Shown piece after piece: positions 1-8,690 of a stretch of 64,000 bases of DNA (the first letter of the stretch is position 1; every line of letters starts with the position of its first letter). Source of the stretch: JAMQPK01 sp035937795 (GTDB taxonomy: Bacteria > Acidobacteriota > Vicinamibacteria > Vicinamibacterales > JAMQPK01); assembly GCA_035937795.1 (NCBI GenBank), contig DASZHO010000069.1, positions 1-64,000 of the forward strand. The letters are read 5' to 3'. The translations under genes and the position numbers were made by a program. A model generated the notes under the pieces. The model made no database searches, was not told where the DNA came from, and saw only the letters and a program-made list of their open reading frames with translations.

Positions 1-1
1 G

Positions 2-850
2 ATCGCGGTCTGGCGAAAGGCGAAAGAGCACCACCCGGCGCCGGGCGATCTGGCGCAGGCCGCGCAGGCCCAGCTGGACGAGCTGATGACGTTCATCGAT
101 CGCAACGCGATCGTCACCAGACCCGATGCCGAACCGGTGATCGCGGCGCCGACGCCGGATTTTTATCGATGGTCGTTTGCCAGCATGTGGGTGTCCGGGC
201 CGTTCGAACAGAAGCCGACGCCCGCGTACTACTACCTGACCGACGCGGATCCTTCGTGGCCCGACGAGAAAAAGCAAGAGCACCTCCGCGATTTCAACTA
301 CCCGACGCTCTGGTCGATCTCGATTCACGAGGTCTTCCCGGGCCACTTCCTTCACTTTCAGCATCTGCGCCGCGTGGCATCGAAGGTGCGCAAGTCGATC
401 ATGTTTTCGCCGGCGTCGTTCGTCGAAGGCTGGGCGCACTACTGCGAGCAGATGATGGTGGAGGCGGGGTTCCGCAGAGGCGATCAAACGCTCCGGCTCG
501 GACAGCTCGCCGAAGCGCTCATTCGCCTCGCGCGCTTCGTGGTCAGCATCCGGCTTCACGTGGAAGACATGTCGGTGGAGCAGGGGATGCGGTTGTTCCG
601 CGACGAAACGTTTCTGGAGGAAGGCACAGCACGTCGCGAGGCCGAACGCGGCACGTTCGATCCGACCTATCTTGTGTATTCGCTCGGCAAGCTGATGCTG
701 TTGAAGCTCCGGCGCGACTACAAGGAACAGCAGGGCGCCCGCTACTCACAGCGGGCCTTTCACGATCAGCTGCTGACCAACGGCACCGCGACGTTTGCCG
801 TCCACCGTCAGCTGATGCTGGGCGATTCTTCGGGCGATCTCCTCGACTGA
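2..850 (+). CDS. DUF885 family hydrolase, C-terminal part
   Basis: The frame is open from the left edge, so the true start lies outside the window and only about the last 280 residues are here. They contain the hallmark HEVFPGHF stretch (nucleotides about 325-350), a zinc-binding HExxxH-type motif, and then EGWAHYCEQ about 35 residues later, which supplies the family's downstream acidic/histidine residues. DUF885 proteins are gluzincin-like putative metallopeptidases, usually secreted and about 550-600 residues long, so roughly half is present. The substrate is unknown. The stop is 14 bases before the FmdB gene, so the two may be cotranscribed. The family call is secure; the peptidase activity is inferred from the family. 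Confidence 0.88.
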   Translation: MAVWRKAKEHHPAPGDLAQAAQAQLDELMTFIDRNAIVTRPDAEPVIAAPTPDFYRWSFASMWVSGPFEQKPTPAYYYLTDADPSWPDEKKQEHLRDFNYPTLWSISIHEVFPGHFLHFQHLRRVASKVRKSIMFSPASFVEGWAHYCEQMMVEAGFRRGDQTLRLGQLAEALIRLARFVVSIRLHVEDMSVEQGMRLFRDETFLEEGTARREAERGTFDPTYLVYSLGKLMLLKLRRDYKEQQGARYSQRAFHDQLLTNGTATFAVHRQLMLGDSSGDLLD

Positions 851-864
851 TACAATAAAGCCAC

Positions 865-1245
865 ATGCCGTTGTACGAATACGAGTGCGAGGCCTGCGCC
901 CACCGGTTCGAGCGCATCCAGAAGTTCTCCGACGCGCCGGTCGAGGTCTGCCCGAAGTGCGGCAAAAAGAAGCTGCGCAAGCTCGTATCGTCCCCCGCCA
1001 TCCAGTTCAAGGGATCCGGCTTCTACATCAACGACTACGCCCGCAAGGGAGCCAAAGGCGACGAGTCCTCGAAGGACACCGACTCCTCGAAGGACTCGTC
1101 GGCCAAGACCGAGAAGCCGGCAAAAAATGACGAAAAGTCTGAAAAATCCGCGGACAAACCCGCCGCTGCCTCGAGTGCGGCGAGCACGTCCCCGGCGGCG
1201 TCCTCGTCCGGCTCCAAGGACTCTAAATCCAGCTCCAAAGACTAG
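865..1245 (+). CDS. FmdB-type zinc ribbon protein with charged low-complexity tail
   Basis: The protein has 126 residues and starts MPLYEYEC, the standard opening of the FmdB/CxxC_CxxC_SSSS family. Two CxxC pairs (CEAC near residue 8 and CPKC near residue 31) should bind one zinc ion. The conserved SSPAIQFKGSGFY follows. Family members are small putative regulatory proteins without a settled biochemical role. Residues from about 65 to the end consist almost only of K, S, D, E, A and T. That makes this copy longer than the usual 70-100 residues and predicts a disordered tail. It lies just downstream of the DUF885 gene and converges with an M28 peptidase gene. Confidence 0.88.
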   Translation: MPLYEYECEACAHRFERIQKFSDAPVEVCPKCGKKKLRKLVSSPAIQFKGSGFYINDYARKGAKGDESSKDTDSSKDSSAKTEKPAKNDEKSEKSADKPAAASSAASTSPAASSSGSKDSKSSSKD

Positions 1246-1276
1246 CCGGGAGTAGTGCCGGAGTCGTTGGTTCGAA

Positions 1277-2176
1277 TCAGGGCCGCCAATTGCTCAGGCG
1301 TCTTACAAGGGCCGTCACGAGCCGCTGCATCCGAGCGATGGTGGCGCCGTCTACTTTGGCGAGCACGTCTTCTGCCGTATGCATCGTGCGAAAGATGGTG
1401 GGCAAGGTGCCGGGCACGAGACCTCCGCTGAGTCCGGCGTTCATCAGCAGCCAGATCTGATGAACCTCTGTCGGCGGAAGGGACCCCACTGACAGGGTCG
1501 GCACCTTCGCTGCACCGAAAGGTCGATCATCGCCGTTCGGCAGACTGGGAAACCTCACGCAATCAATCTCTTCCTCGGCGCAGGTGGTAAGAAACGCACG
1601 CCGCAGCGATGCGCTGTCACCACCGGGCGGAGGGGCAAAGAGAACGGTGTCGCCGTACGCGTCAATGTCGAAATTCAGCATGGCACCGATATGCTCCGCC
1701 GCGTGCGCCTGGACATAGTGAGCGGACCCGAGCATCCCAAGTTCCTCCATGTCGAACCACACGATCTTCACGCGAACGGGCAGTCGCTCCGTGCGCAGCA
1801 TTTCTGCTACGTGCAGCAGCATCACGCAGGCTGCGCCATTGTCCACAGCGCCGTGGCTGAGCGATCCGTCAGGGATCCGAATGGCGTCGTAATGGGCGCC
1901 GAGGACGATCTCCTCCGAGCCTTCTCCAATCGAGACGACGATGTTGCGGCCGCTCGTGCGGGGTTCAACACCGACCGCTCTTGCAATCGTGAACGGCTCT
2001 ACCGTGAAGGGAAGGTTGTGCGCGCGCAGCAACGACGTCATGGCCTCGAAGCGCGCGTCGTTGTCGGACGCCGTGGCCAGCTTCCCGACTTCCTCCACCA
2101 GCGCCACCGTAGTTGTGGCAGTTGCCGATTGAAAGAGGGCCAGCGCGGCGGCGAACACAATTTGATTCAGCGCCAT
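1277..2176 (-). CDS. Secreted M28-family metallopeptidase
   Basis: The protein has 299 residues. The N-terminus reads as a signal peptide (hydrophobic run, then an SATA-type site near residue 20). The M28 dizinc ligands appear in order: His in GAHYDA, Asp in GAVDNGA, the Glu pair in DMEELG, Asp in NFDIDAYGD, and a C-terminal His in RTMHTAED. The family comprises aminopeptidases and Zn carboxypeptidases acting in the periplasm or outside the cell, and the peptide substrate cannot be read from sequence. It is transcribed toward FmdB and follows galU on the same strand with a 47-base gap, so it may share the galU transcript. A second, unrelated-looking M28 gene lies at 13865. Confidence 0.87.
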   Translation of the reverse strand: MALNQIVFAAALALFQSATATTTVALVEEVGKLATASDNDARFEAMTSLLRAHNLPFTVEPFTIARAVGVEPRTSGRNIVVSIGEGSEEIVLGAHYDAIRIPDGSLSHGAVDNGAACVMLLHVAEMLRTERLPVRVKIVWFDMEELGMLGSAHYVQAHAAEHIGAMLNFDIDAYGDTVLFAPPPGGDSASLRRAFLTTCAEEEIDCVRFPSLPNGDDRPFGAAKVPTLSVGSLPPTEVHQIWLLMNAGLSGGLVPGTLPTIFRTMHTAEDVLAKVDGATIARMQRLVTALVRRLSNWRP

Positions 2177-2223
2177 CTGTTGTGTCCAATCCCAGGTTCC
2201 TGAGTCTGGCTGCCTGACGCGGT

Positions 2224-3132
2224 CTACTTGCCGTTGCCGGAACGGAACGTGCTGCGGCGCTCGATATTTTCAGACCGGAGGTAGGCGCGGAACGCTTCGT
2301 TCAGATCGGGGCGCCTCAACGCGAAGTACACCACGGCCTGCAGGTAGCCGAGCTTGTTGCCGGTGTCGTGGCGCGACCCCTGCACTTCGTACGCATAGAT
2401 CTTTCGTTGCTGCAGCAGCTTCTTCAGGCCGTTGGTGAGTTGGATCTCCCCCGTGCGATCGCTGGCGGTCGATTTCAATACGGGAAAAATATCGGGCGTA
2501 AGAATGTAGCGGCCGATGATGGCGAGGTTGGACGGCGCCTCGCCTGTTGCCGGCTTTTCGACCAGATCCCGCACCAGATGGATGCCGGCGCCAAGCTTGG
2601 CGTCCGGGTCGACGTCGACGATGCCGTAGTTGGAGACCTGATCGGCAGGCACGCGCTCGACGGCGAGAACCGGGCCGCCGACTTTTTCAAACACGTCGAT
2701 CATCTGGCGCAGCGCCGGCGTCTCGGCGTCGATCACGTCATCGGCAAGAATCACGGCGAAAGGCTCGTTGCCGATGAGCTCGGCAGTCACCAGGACCGCG
2801 TGGCCCAGACCGAGCGGCTCGCCCTGGCGGACGTAGGCCACGTTGATCAGGTTCGAGATCTTGCGCACCTCTGCAAGCTGTTCTGTTTTGCCGCGCGACT
2901 CGAGAAAGCTTTCGAGCTCGATGTTCACATCGAAGTGGTCTTCGATCGCGTTTTTGCCGCGGCCGGTGACGATGATGATGTTGTCCACGCCGGAGGCGAC
3001 CGCTTCTTCGACGCCGTATTGGATGATCGGCTTGTCGACCAGCGGCAGCATTTCCTTGGGCTGCGCCTTGGTGGCCGGCAGGAACCGGGTGCCGAGGCCG
3101 GCGGCGGGAAAAACGGCTTTGCGAACAGGCAC
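2224..3132 (-). CDS. galU: UTP--glucose-1-phosphate uridylyltransferase
   Basis: The protein has 302 residues, the normal length for bacterial GalU. It carries the nucleotidyltransferase signature PAAGLGTRFLPATKAQPKEM at residues 10-29, followed by DKPIIQYGVEEA. The enzyme makes UDP-glucose from UTP and glucose-1-phosphate for envelope polysaccharides. It is cytoplasmic. Translation appears to start at GTG (3132-3130). Upstream, on this strand, lies only a 14-bp tandem array whose units read GGTGGAAAGTAGAA and contain SD-like GGAAAG. The gene diverges from serS across 84 bases. Confidence 0.95.
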   Translation of the reverse strand: MPVRKAVFPAAGLGTRFLPATKAQPKEMLPLVDKPIIQYGVEEAVASGVDNIIIVTGRGKNAIEDHFDVNIELESFLESRGKTEQLAEVRKISNLINVAYVRQGEPLGLGHAVLVTAELIGNEPFAVILADDVIDAETPALRQMIDVFEKVGGPVLAVERVPADQVSNYGIVDVDPDAKLGAGIHLVRDLVEKPATGEAPSNLAIIGRYILTPDIFPVLKSTASDRTGEIQLTNGLKKLLQQRKIYAYEVQGSRHDTGNKLGYLQAVVYFALRRPDLNEAFRAYLRSENIERRSTFRSGNGK

Positions 3133-3139
3133 GGGACTA

Positions 3140-3195
3140 TTCTACCTTCCACTTTCTACTTTCCACCTTCTACTTTCCACCTTCTACTTTCCAGT
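3140..3195. repeat. 14-bp tandem repeat array (4 copies) between galU and serS
   Basis: Four consecutive copies of TTCTACTTTCCACC occupy 3140-3195; the first and last copies carry substitutions. The 14-mer is two related 7-mers, TTCTACT and TTCCACC. The array starts 7 bases from the galU GTG and ends 21 bases from the serS ATG, so it makes up two thirds of this divergent promoter region. The heptad periodicity matches the arrays at 63175-63216 and 63666-63721, although the unit sequence differs. Confidence 0.95.
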
Positions 3196-3216
3196 TTGTA
3201 CTTGTAGGATCCTCCC

Positions 3217-4509
3217 ATGCTTGATCCGGTTTTCGTCCGCGACCACCGTGACGAGGTGCGCCGCGGGCTTCAAAAGCGAGGCCTGAACGTCGACAGCGAC
3301 CTCGAGGCGTTCGCGATCCTCGAGAACAGGCGGCGGCGGCTGATTCCGGAGCTCGAAGGCCTGAAGCGCGACCAGAACACGTCCGGTGATGAAGTCGCGC
3401 GCGCGAAGCGCCAGGGCAAGGACGCGAGCGCGATTTTGGAGGCGAACCGCCAGCGGGCCCAGCAAATCCGCCAGATTGGCAACGAGCTCGACCAGGTGGA
3501 GCAGCAGCGAAACGCGCTGTTGCTGTCGCTGCCGAATCTGCCGCACGAGAGCGTGCCAGTCGGCAAGATGGAGGCCGACAACCAGGTGGTCCGCACCTGG
3601 GGCGAGGCAACGGCATTTGACTTCGAACCGTCGGCTCATTGGGACCTGGGGCCAGCGCTCGGAATCCTGGATTTCGAGCGGGCGGCCAGAATGTCGGGTG
3701 CACGCTTTTCCGTGCTGCTCGGGGACGGCGCACGGCTGTCACGCGCGCTCGCCGATTTCATGCTCGATCTGCACACGAGCGAACACGGCTATCTCGAAGT
3801 GGTGCCGCCGTACCTGGTGAATCGCGCGTCGCTCGAGGCCACCGGGCAGCTCCCGAAGTTCGAGGCCGATCTGTTCAAGATCGCCGGCGACTGGGATCTG
3901 TTTCTGGTGCCGACCGCCGAGGTGCCGCTCACCAACCTGCATCGCGGCGAGATTCTGAACGGCGATCTTCTGCCGCTGAAATACACCGCCTTAACCCCCT
4001 GCTTTCGCAGCGAAGCGGGATCCCATGGCACCGACACCCGCGGCCTCATTCGCCAGCACCAGTTTGAGAAAGTCGAACTCGTGCAGTTGACTCATCCTGA
4101 GCAGTCCTACGACCAGCTCGAGACAATGACGTTGAACGCCGAAGAGATATTGAAACGCCTCGGTCTGCCGTATCGCACCGTCGTGCTCTGCTCGGGCGAC
4201 CTCGGCCCTTCCATGGCGAAAACGTACGACATCGAAGCGTGGCTGCCTGGCCAGCAGAGGTATCGCGAGATCTCTTCGTGCAGCAACGCGGAAGCCTTTC
4301 AGGCGCGCCGGGCGAACATCAAGTTCAAAGTCGGCGGCACCGGGAAGGCTGAATACGTCCACACGCTGAACGGATCGGGCCTGCCGATCGGGCGCACCCT
4401 GGTCGCCGTGCTCGAGAATTACCAGCAGAAAGACGGATCGGTGGTGATTCCCCCGGCCCTGCGGCCCTACATGCGAGGCAAGGAGCTTATCGAGCGAAGA
4501 CAGTCGTAA
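3217..4509 (+). CDS. serS: Seryl-tRNA synthetase
   Basis: The protein has 430 residues, typical of bacterial SerRS. The first 100 residues form the long antiparallel coiled-coil tRNA-binding arm, rich in E, Q and R. The class II catalytic core follows: TPCFRSEAGSHGTDTRGL is motif 2 and GRTLVAVLENYQ is motif 3. The enzyme charges tRNA-Ser (and tRNA-Sec if present) in the cytoplasm. The ATG at 3217 begins MLDPVFVRDH, the usual start. It is 21 bases from the uppP gene downstream, so the two are probably cotranscribed. The divergent galU promoter region is mostly repeat array. Confidence 0.96.
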   Translation: MLDPVFVRDHRDEVRRGLQKRGLNVDSDLEAFAILENRRRRLIPELEGLKRDQNTSGDEVARAKRQGKDASAILEANRQRAQQIRQIGNELDQVEQQRNALLLSLPNLPHESVPVGKMEADNQVVRTWGEATAFDFEPSAHWDLGPALGILDFERAARMSGARFSVLLGDGARLSRALADFMLDLHTSEHGYLEVVPPYLVNRASLEATGQLPKFEADLFKIAGDWDLFLVPTAEVPLTNLHRGEILNGDLLPLKYTALTPCFRSEAGSHGTDTRGLIRQHQFEKVELVQLTHPEQSYDQLETMTLNAEEILKRLGLPYRTVVLCSGDLGPSMAKTYDIEAWLPGQQRYREISSCSNAEAFQARRANIKFKVGGTGKAEYVHTLNGSGLPIGRTLVAVLENYQQKDGSVVIPPALRPYMRGKELIERRQS

Positions 4510-4529
4510 AAGGGCACTAGTATTCCTGT

Positions 4530-5399
4530 ATGTCGCTGCTACGCGTTCTCATCCTCGCCGTCGTCCAGGGTGTAGCCGAGCTTCTTCCAATCTCGAGCTC
4601 TGCCCATGTCGTCGTCGCTGAAAAGCTGATGGGCCTGGATCCCTCCTCGCCGGAAATGACGCTGCTGCTCGTGATGCTTCATACCGGCACCATGGTGGCG
4701 GTCATCTGGTACTTCTGGAAGCGATGGCGCCAGGCGTTCTTTCAGAACGCCGCGGCCTTCAAGAGCTCTGCTCTTCTGCTGGTCGTGGCGACGGCGATCA
4801 CCGGGATCATCGGCGAGATACTGATCAAGATCATCGAAAGAACGTGGTTTCACAGCGCCCCTGACGCTGAAGTCGAACAGCTGTTCAGCCATCTCGAGCT
4901 CATCGCGCCGGCATTGGCGCTGGCAGGAATTCTCATCATCGTCGCCGGACTCTTCGAAGAACGGACGGCGCTGTCGAGGCCGGGGAATCCTTCGGGTCTG
5001 GACATGAAGCAGGCGGTGCTCATCGGTGGAGTGCAGGGCCTCTGCCTGCCCTTTCGAGGCTTTTCCCGATCGGGCGCCACCATATCGACCGGGATGCTTG
5101 CGGGTGTCCCCAAGGTGCGCGCGGAGGAATTCAGTTTCGCTCTGGCGGTTATCCTTACCCCCCCGGTGGTCGCACGGGAAGCGCTCAGATTGATCAAAGC
5201 GGGGCACATAGCGAATGGCTCGAGTCTCGCGTCAGCGACGATGCCCAGCATCCTCGGCGCCGTCTGCGCGTTTCTGGCTGGTCTCGTCGCGCTGAGATGG
5301 CTCAGCCGCTGGCTCGAGTCGGGGCGCTGGTATCTGTTCGGTGTGTACTGCCTGATCGCCGCTGGCGCTGTCATGTACCTGCACCACGTTGGCTACTGA
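4530..5399 (+). CDS. uppP: Undecaprenyl-diphosphatase
   Basis: The protein has 289 residues and several hydrophobic membrane segments. It carries the BacA/UppP signatures: the N-terminal motif GVAELLPISSSAH (residues 14-26) and the second motif FSRSGATIS (around residue 182). The enzyme dephosphorylates undecaprenyl pyrophosphate at the inner membrane to recycle the lipid carrier for peptidoglycan and other envelope polymers. The usual EFLP is ELLP here, and Gly after SSS is Ala, both conservative changes. Bacitracin tolerance is a family-level expectation. The stop overlaps the convergent metallo-beta-lactamase gene by 7 bases. Confidence 0.93.
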   Translation: MSLLRVLILAVVQGVAELLPISSSAHVVVAEKLMGLDPSSPEMTLLLVMLHTGTMVAVIWYFWKRWRQAFFQNAAAFKSSALLLVVATAITGIIGEILIKIIERTWFHSAPDAEVEQLFSHLELIAPALALAGILIIVAGLFEERTALSRPGNPSGLDMKQAVLIGGVQGLCLPFRGFSRSGATISTGMLAGVPKVRAEEFSFALAVILTPPVVAREALRLIKAGHIANGSSLASATMPSILGAVCAFLAGLVALRWLSRWLESGRWYLFGVYCLIAAGAVMYLHHVGY

Positions 5400-6307
5400 C
5401 GGAAGAGCTTCTTCGCCCGGGATCTGACATTCATCTGCTGACCGCGTTCTGTTGCGAGACGCCTGCTGAGTTGTTCACGGGACCTCTCGGCAAGAGCCCG
5501 GCATGCTGTCCGGTCGATCAGACCATCGGCGCTGACCTTGCGTTGCTCAACACGCTGCCAAAGGTTGGAGACATCCGGGTGCGGCGTGATGAGGATATCG
5601 CACGGCGTGCTCTCGAGGAACGCAAAGCTCCGCTCGAAGTCCGCCAGGGCCCGAGGATATTCCTTGCTGCGGCTGAATAGAAACCCATCGGCCGATACCG
5701 GTGTAAGGCTGTCGGCATAAACCATGGCTAGACAGCGGGCGTTTTCGCAGGACCGCCATGTCCAAGTCGTGCCTCCGGGAGTATGGCCCGCCGTTAGATG
5801 TGCGGTGATTGGGACGGCTCCGGCACTCAACGTTTCGCCGTCCTCGATAATCTCGACGTGAGCCACTCGAGGGATGGCGATAATGACGCCGAACTGCGGA
5901 TCGTCGCGCGGAACGGCCCCCTTCCTCATAACGTTCGCCGTCCACCGGCTCGCCGCCACGCGCGCGCCGCTCAGCCTTTGCAGCTCCGCAATGCCGCCTG
6001 CATGATCGAAATGGACATGTGAGTTGACGATGAACTTGATGTCTTCGACGCGAAAGCCAACCGAGCGGATATTGGCAGCGATCTGTGGCACCGACTCCGG
6101 TAGTGCTCCATCAATCAGAACATGGCCGGCCTGCGACGTGATGAGAACGGAGCCCAGACCATGCGTACCGACGTAGTAACTATCGCCGTAGATCCTGAAC
6201 GGTTGCTGCGGCATGTTCCACGTCGGACAATCGGCGCACGAAGAAGGACGGCCTTGAGCCAGAAGGCCGGTAACAAACAGGGAGAGTAGAAGCCCTCGAA
6301 GTTGCAT
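5393..6307 (-). CDS. Subclass B3 metallo-beta-lactamase
   Basis: The protein has 304 residues with an N-terminal signal peptide. The complete B3 zinc site is visible: H97, H99, D101 and H102 in NSHVHFDHAGG, H175 in AGHTPGGTTW, and H243 in TPHPDVSN. Serines replace the B1/B2 cysteine in YADSLTP, as in L1/FEZ/LRA-type enzymes. The remainder of the L1-type layout is also recognisable, with a glycine-rich beta-sheet N-half and CDILITPHP near the end. The product should hydrolyse beta-lactams in the periplasm, but related folds also act on other lactones or thioesters, so the activity is predicted. No AmpR-like regulator or mobile element is adjacent. Confidence 0.88.
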   Translation of the reverse strand: MQLRGLLLSLFVTGLLAQGRPSSCADCPTWNMPQQPFRIYGDSYYVGTHGLGSVLITSQAGHVLIDGALPESVPQIAANIRSVGFRVEDIKFIVNSHVHFDHAGGIAELQRLSGARVAASRWTANVMRKGAVPRDDPQFGVIIAIPRVAHVEIIEDGETLSAGAVPITAHLTAGHTPGGTTWTWRSCENARCLAMVYADSLTPVSADGFLFSRSKEYPRALADFERSFAFLESTPCDILITPHPDVSNLWQRVEQRKVSADGLIDRTACRALAERSREQLSRRLATERGQQMNVRSRAKKLFRQ

Positions 6308-6513
6308 CCTGAGAAGAGTACCAGATCATCTCGGTCAGCGGGATGTCTCCGCCGCACATCCGCCACAATTTCACAATCGTGTCACGATTCGTGCTCGCGC
6401 AAAACGACAAGTAATTTTCTTGGGAGGACGCTGACACGAGCACGGCACAGTGGTTGCTAGCCTGCCGGAGTGCGAAGTCTTCAGCGCCTGCCGAGTCGTA
6501 CAGGAGAACATGT

Positions 6514-6855
6514 ATGGTTCGATCGTTGTCGTCATTCGTCGTCGTCGTCGGATTGGCTGTGTGTGCGGTCGGATGCAACAATAATTCAACCTCTCCATCA
6601 GCCACGATCTCATCTCTCACCGTCACAGGATCCGCCCCGACGGTCGGCGGCGCGTCACAATTCAAAGTGACCGCGACGATGTCGGATGGGACCACACAGG
6701 ACGTGACAAGTTCGGCGACCTGGGTGTCGTCCAACACGGCGGACGCAGCCGTTTCAGGGACCGGTGTCGTGTCGGGCCTGGCCGACGGGGCTGCAACGAT
6801 CACGGCCACCGATCAGGGCATCACGGGTTCCGAGTCGATTGTGATTACGGGGTAA
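6514..6855 (+). CDS. Small lipoprotein with one bacterial Ig-like (BIG2) domain
   Basis: I place the start at ATG 6514, which follows AGGAG with a 7-base spacer and gives a 113-residue product. A further-upstream start at 6454 would spoil the signal peptide. The first 22 residues are a lipoprotein signal with lipobox AVGC. After an Asn/Ser/Thr-rich linker, one BIG2-type Ig domain follows, with the typical pattern of SLTVTG, VTATMSDGTTQDVTSSATW, VSGLADGAATITAT and SIVITG. It is probably an envelope-anchored adhesive or structural protein. The function is unknown. It diverges from the beta-lactamase gene. Confidence 0.8.
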   Translation: MVRSLSSFVVVVGLAVCAVGCNNNSTSPSATISSLTVTGSAPTVGGASQFKVTATMSDGTTQDVTSSATWVSSNTADAAVSGTGVVSGLADGAATITATDQGITGSESIVITG

Positions 6856-7058
6856 ACGACGTCGAAGGGTCACGGTGCGCCGGTGACAGACAGCCTGCTC
6901 ACCGGCGTCCGCATGGCGGGACGATCTTGACGGTCATCGAGGTGGATTGAGTGTCGCTTTCGTGCGACAGGTCGGGAGATTTGAAGGACATTAGTGCCAC
7001 GCTTATGTCAAGCCGTGGCCACAGTCTTCCAACATTCTCGTTGTCCAATGATCCGATT

Positions 7059-7812
7059 ATGCCGCGAAGGCCTTCAGGCCCTCTCGCCTTGCGGGGAAAC
7101 GCCGCGCTATACGTAGGCGTTCTGCTCGTGGCCAGCTACGCGTCAACGCCCGCTGCCCAGCAGGCGGCGATCCCGCCTCCGGCCGGATGTCGGATCACCG
7201 GGAAGGTAATGGATGGGATGAGGCCGCTGCCCGGAGCGGCGGTGGTCGTGCACGTGGGCCCGACGCTCAAAGCTGCAACGCGACTTATCACATGACGGTT
7301 GATCTCATGGCCTTTGAACAACTCGATCGTGATCTGACGCTCGGTGCGCTCCGATGTGATCAGACTCTCGATTTCCAGCTCGCGCTCCGGCCGTGGACCG
7401 GACCGGCGGATCAGACCGCAGCCGGTGAAACCTCGGACAATCGGCCGGCTGCTGCGGCTCAACAGCCGGCCGCAGCGGGTGATCGAACGCAGTCACCGTC
7501 CGCCGTGGCCGGCTCTGGGCAGGCTGGGCCGCGTCCGCCGGCGCAGCCGGCCGGGCGTGCGAAACAGCCGGGCCGGATCGGCCAGGCGAATCGATTCACG
7601 ACTCTCAACGTGCAACAGGACGCCAATGGCGCGGAGGCGGTGGAGACGACCACCACCGCCGAGATCGCCAGCCAAGCCACCCGATTGCTGCCGCCGGTTT
7701 CTCGCTCGACAACTTTCAGAACGAAGCGGTGTCGATCGACGGGGCCGCCAGCGCCACCAATATCGATCGCGGGATGATGGACCGTCGCATGAACGCCATC
7801 GGCCGCGGTGAG
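7059..7812 (+). pseudogene. Decayed TonB-dependent receptor (carboxypeptidase-regulatory type), N-terminal remnant
   Basis: A receptor-like N-terminus is readable in three successive frames. From ATG 7059 there is a signal peptide and a carboxypeptidase-regulatory start (ITGKVMDGMRPLPGA). After about 7290 the sense continues in another frame (ATYHMTVDL, DRDLTLGA, CDQTLDFQLAL, then a proline/alanine linker and RFTTLNVQQDANG). After about 7690 it continues in the third frame (GFSLDNFQNEAVSIDGAA, TNIDRGMMDRRMNAIGRGE). The rest of the receptor, normally several hundred more residues, is absent. At least two frameshifts plus a 3' deletion make this a fossil. No single open frame here is a credible gene. 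Confidence 0.75.
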
Positions 7813-8070
7813 GCAACGGTCCTGCCAACCAGTGCACGCGATTTTGGCAGCATTTCCCGGCCAGCGCAGATAGGACTCTGGAACGGTGTCATCCTCGCAG
7901 GACGGCCTGTGCCCTCCGCGTCTCCTAGCTGTAATCGACGGCAATCGACGGCACGATGATGAACCATTTGAACACGCAATGGATTACCGCTTGCCCGTGC
8001 CTCGCAAGCGACTCATCGTGGGTGAACGGCGCAAGCCGGATGCTAACGAAACATCACAAGGAGGCACGAG

Positions 8071-8613
8071 ATGAGACGAAGGCTGATGTGGTTCTTGGTC
8101 GCGGTCATCGTGGTCGGTGGAACTTATGCCAGGATCTTGCTGGCGACGCCCAGCTCCGGGTTCACAGGTACCACGCTTGCGGTCGCGCGATTCGACGAAA
8201 TTGACCTGAACACCCACCGAGACGGTCGTGAACACCGTGCTGAAGGCGACGCCGACGATCGCACCGAATCTGCCGACGCCTGGCGGGCGAGGCTGGAGAC
8301 CGAAGGCCTCTCCGACCTGTACGTCCAGTCGAATGTCTGGACGCCAGGAGGGACCACCGGCTGGCACACGCACCCGGGCCCCAGCCTGATCATTGTCACA
8401 GCGGGCACAGTCACGGGCTACGAAGGCGATGATCCCAGCTGCACCCCGCACGTCTACTCGCAGGGGATGGGCTTTATCGATCCCGGCGGCGGCCACGTGC
8501 ACGTCCTGCGGAACGAAACCTCGAGCCAGGCCCGCACGATCGCGGTTCAGCTGATTCCGGCAGCGGCCGTAAGGCGGATTGATGCAGCCTCGCCCGGCAA
8601 CTGTCCGTTCTAG
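8071..8613 (+). CDS. Cupin-domain protein with N-terminal membrane/signal segment
   Basis: The protein has 180 residues. The ATG follows AAGGAGG with good spacing. An N-terminal hydrophobic helix (residues 4-24) anchors or exports the protein. A single cupin barrel follows: metal-binding motif 1 is WHTHPGPSLIIVTAG with a downstream Glu in TGYEGDD, and motif 2 is GGGHVHVLRNE. Small secreted cupins of this kind often bind a divalent metal, and the substrate is unknown. It is flanked by the decayed receptor upstream and a doubtful short gene downstream, so context gives no functional hint. Confidence 0.8.
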   Translation: MRRRLMWFLVAVIVVGGTYARILLATPSSGFTGTTLAVARFDEIDLNTHRDGREHRAEGDADDRTESADAWRARLETEGLSDLYVQSNVWTPGGTTGWHTHPGPSLIIVTAGTVTGYEGDDPSCTPHVYSQGMGFIDPGGGHVHVLRNETSSQARTIAVQLIPAAAVRRIDAASPGNCPF

Positions 8614-8690
8614 CCGAAGAGATGCTCCGGCGGGCACTCGACAGCACGAGTGACGGATCGTTACTTGAGTTTCACGAAAGGCAGCGACAC

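Noticed and set aside
1250..1290. GGTTCGAATC resembling a tRNA T-loop near a CCA
   Set aside because: The flanking bases do not pair as a T stem, no D or anticodon arm lies upstream, and the stretch is the end of the M28 peptidase gene.
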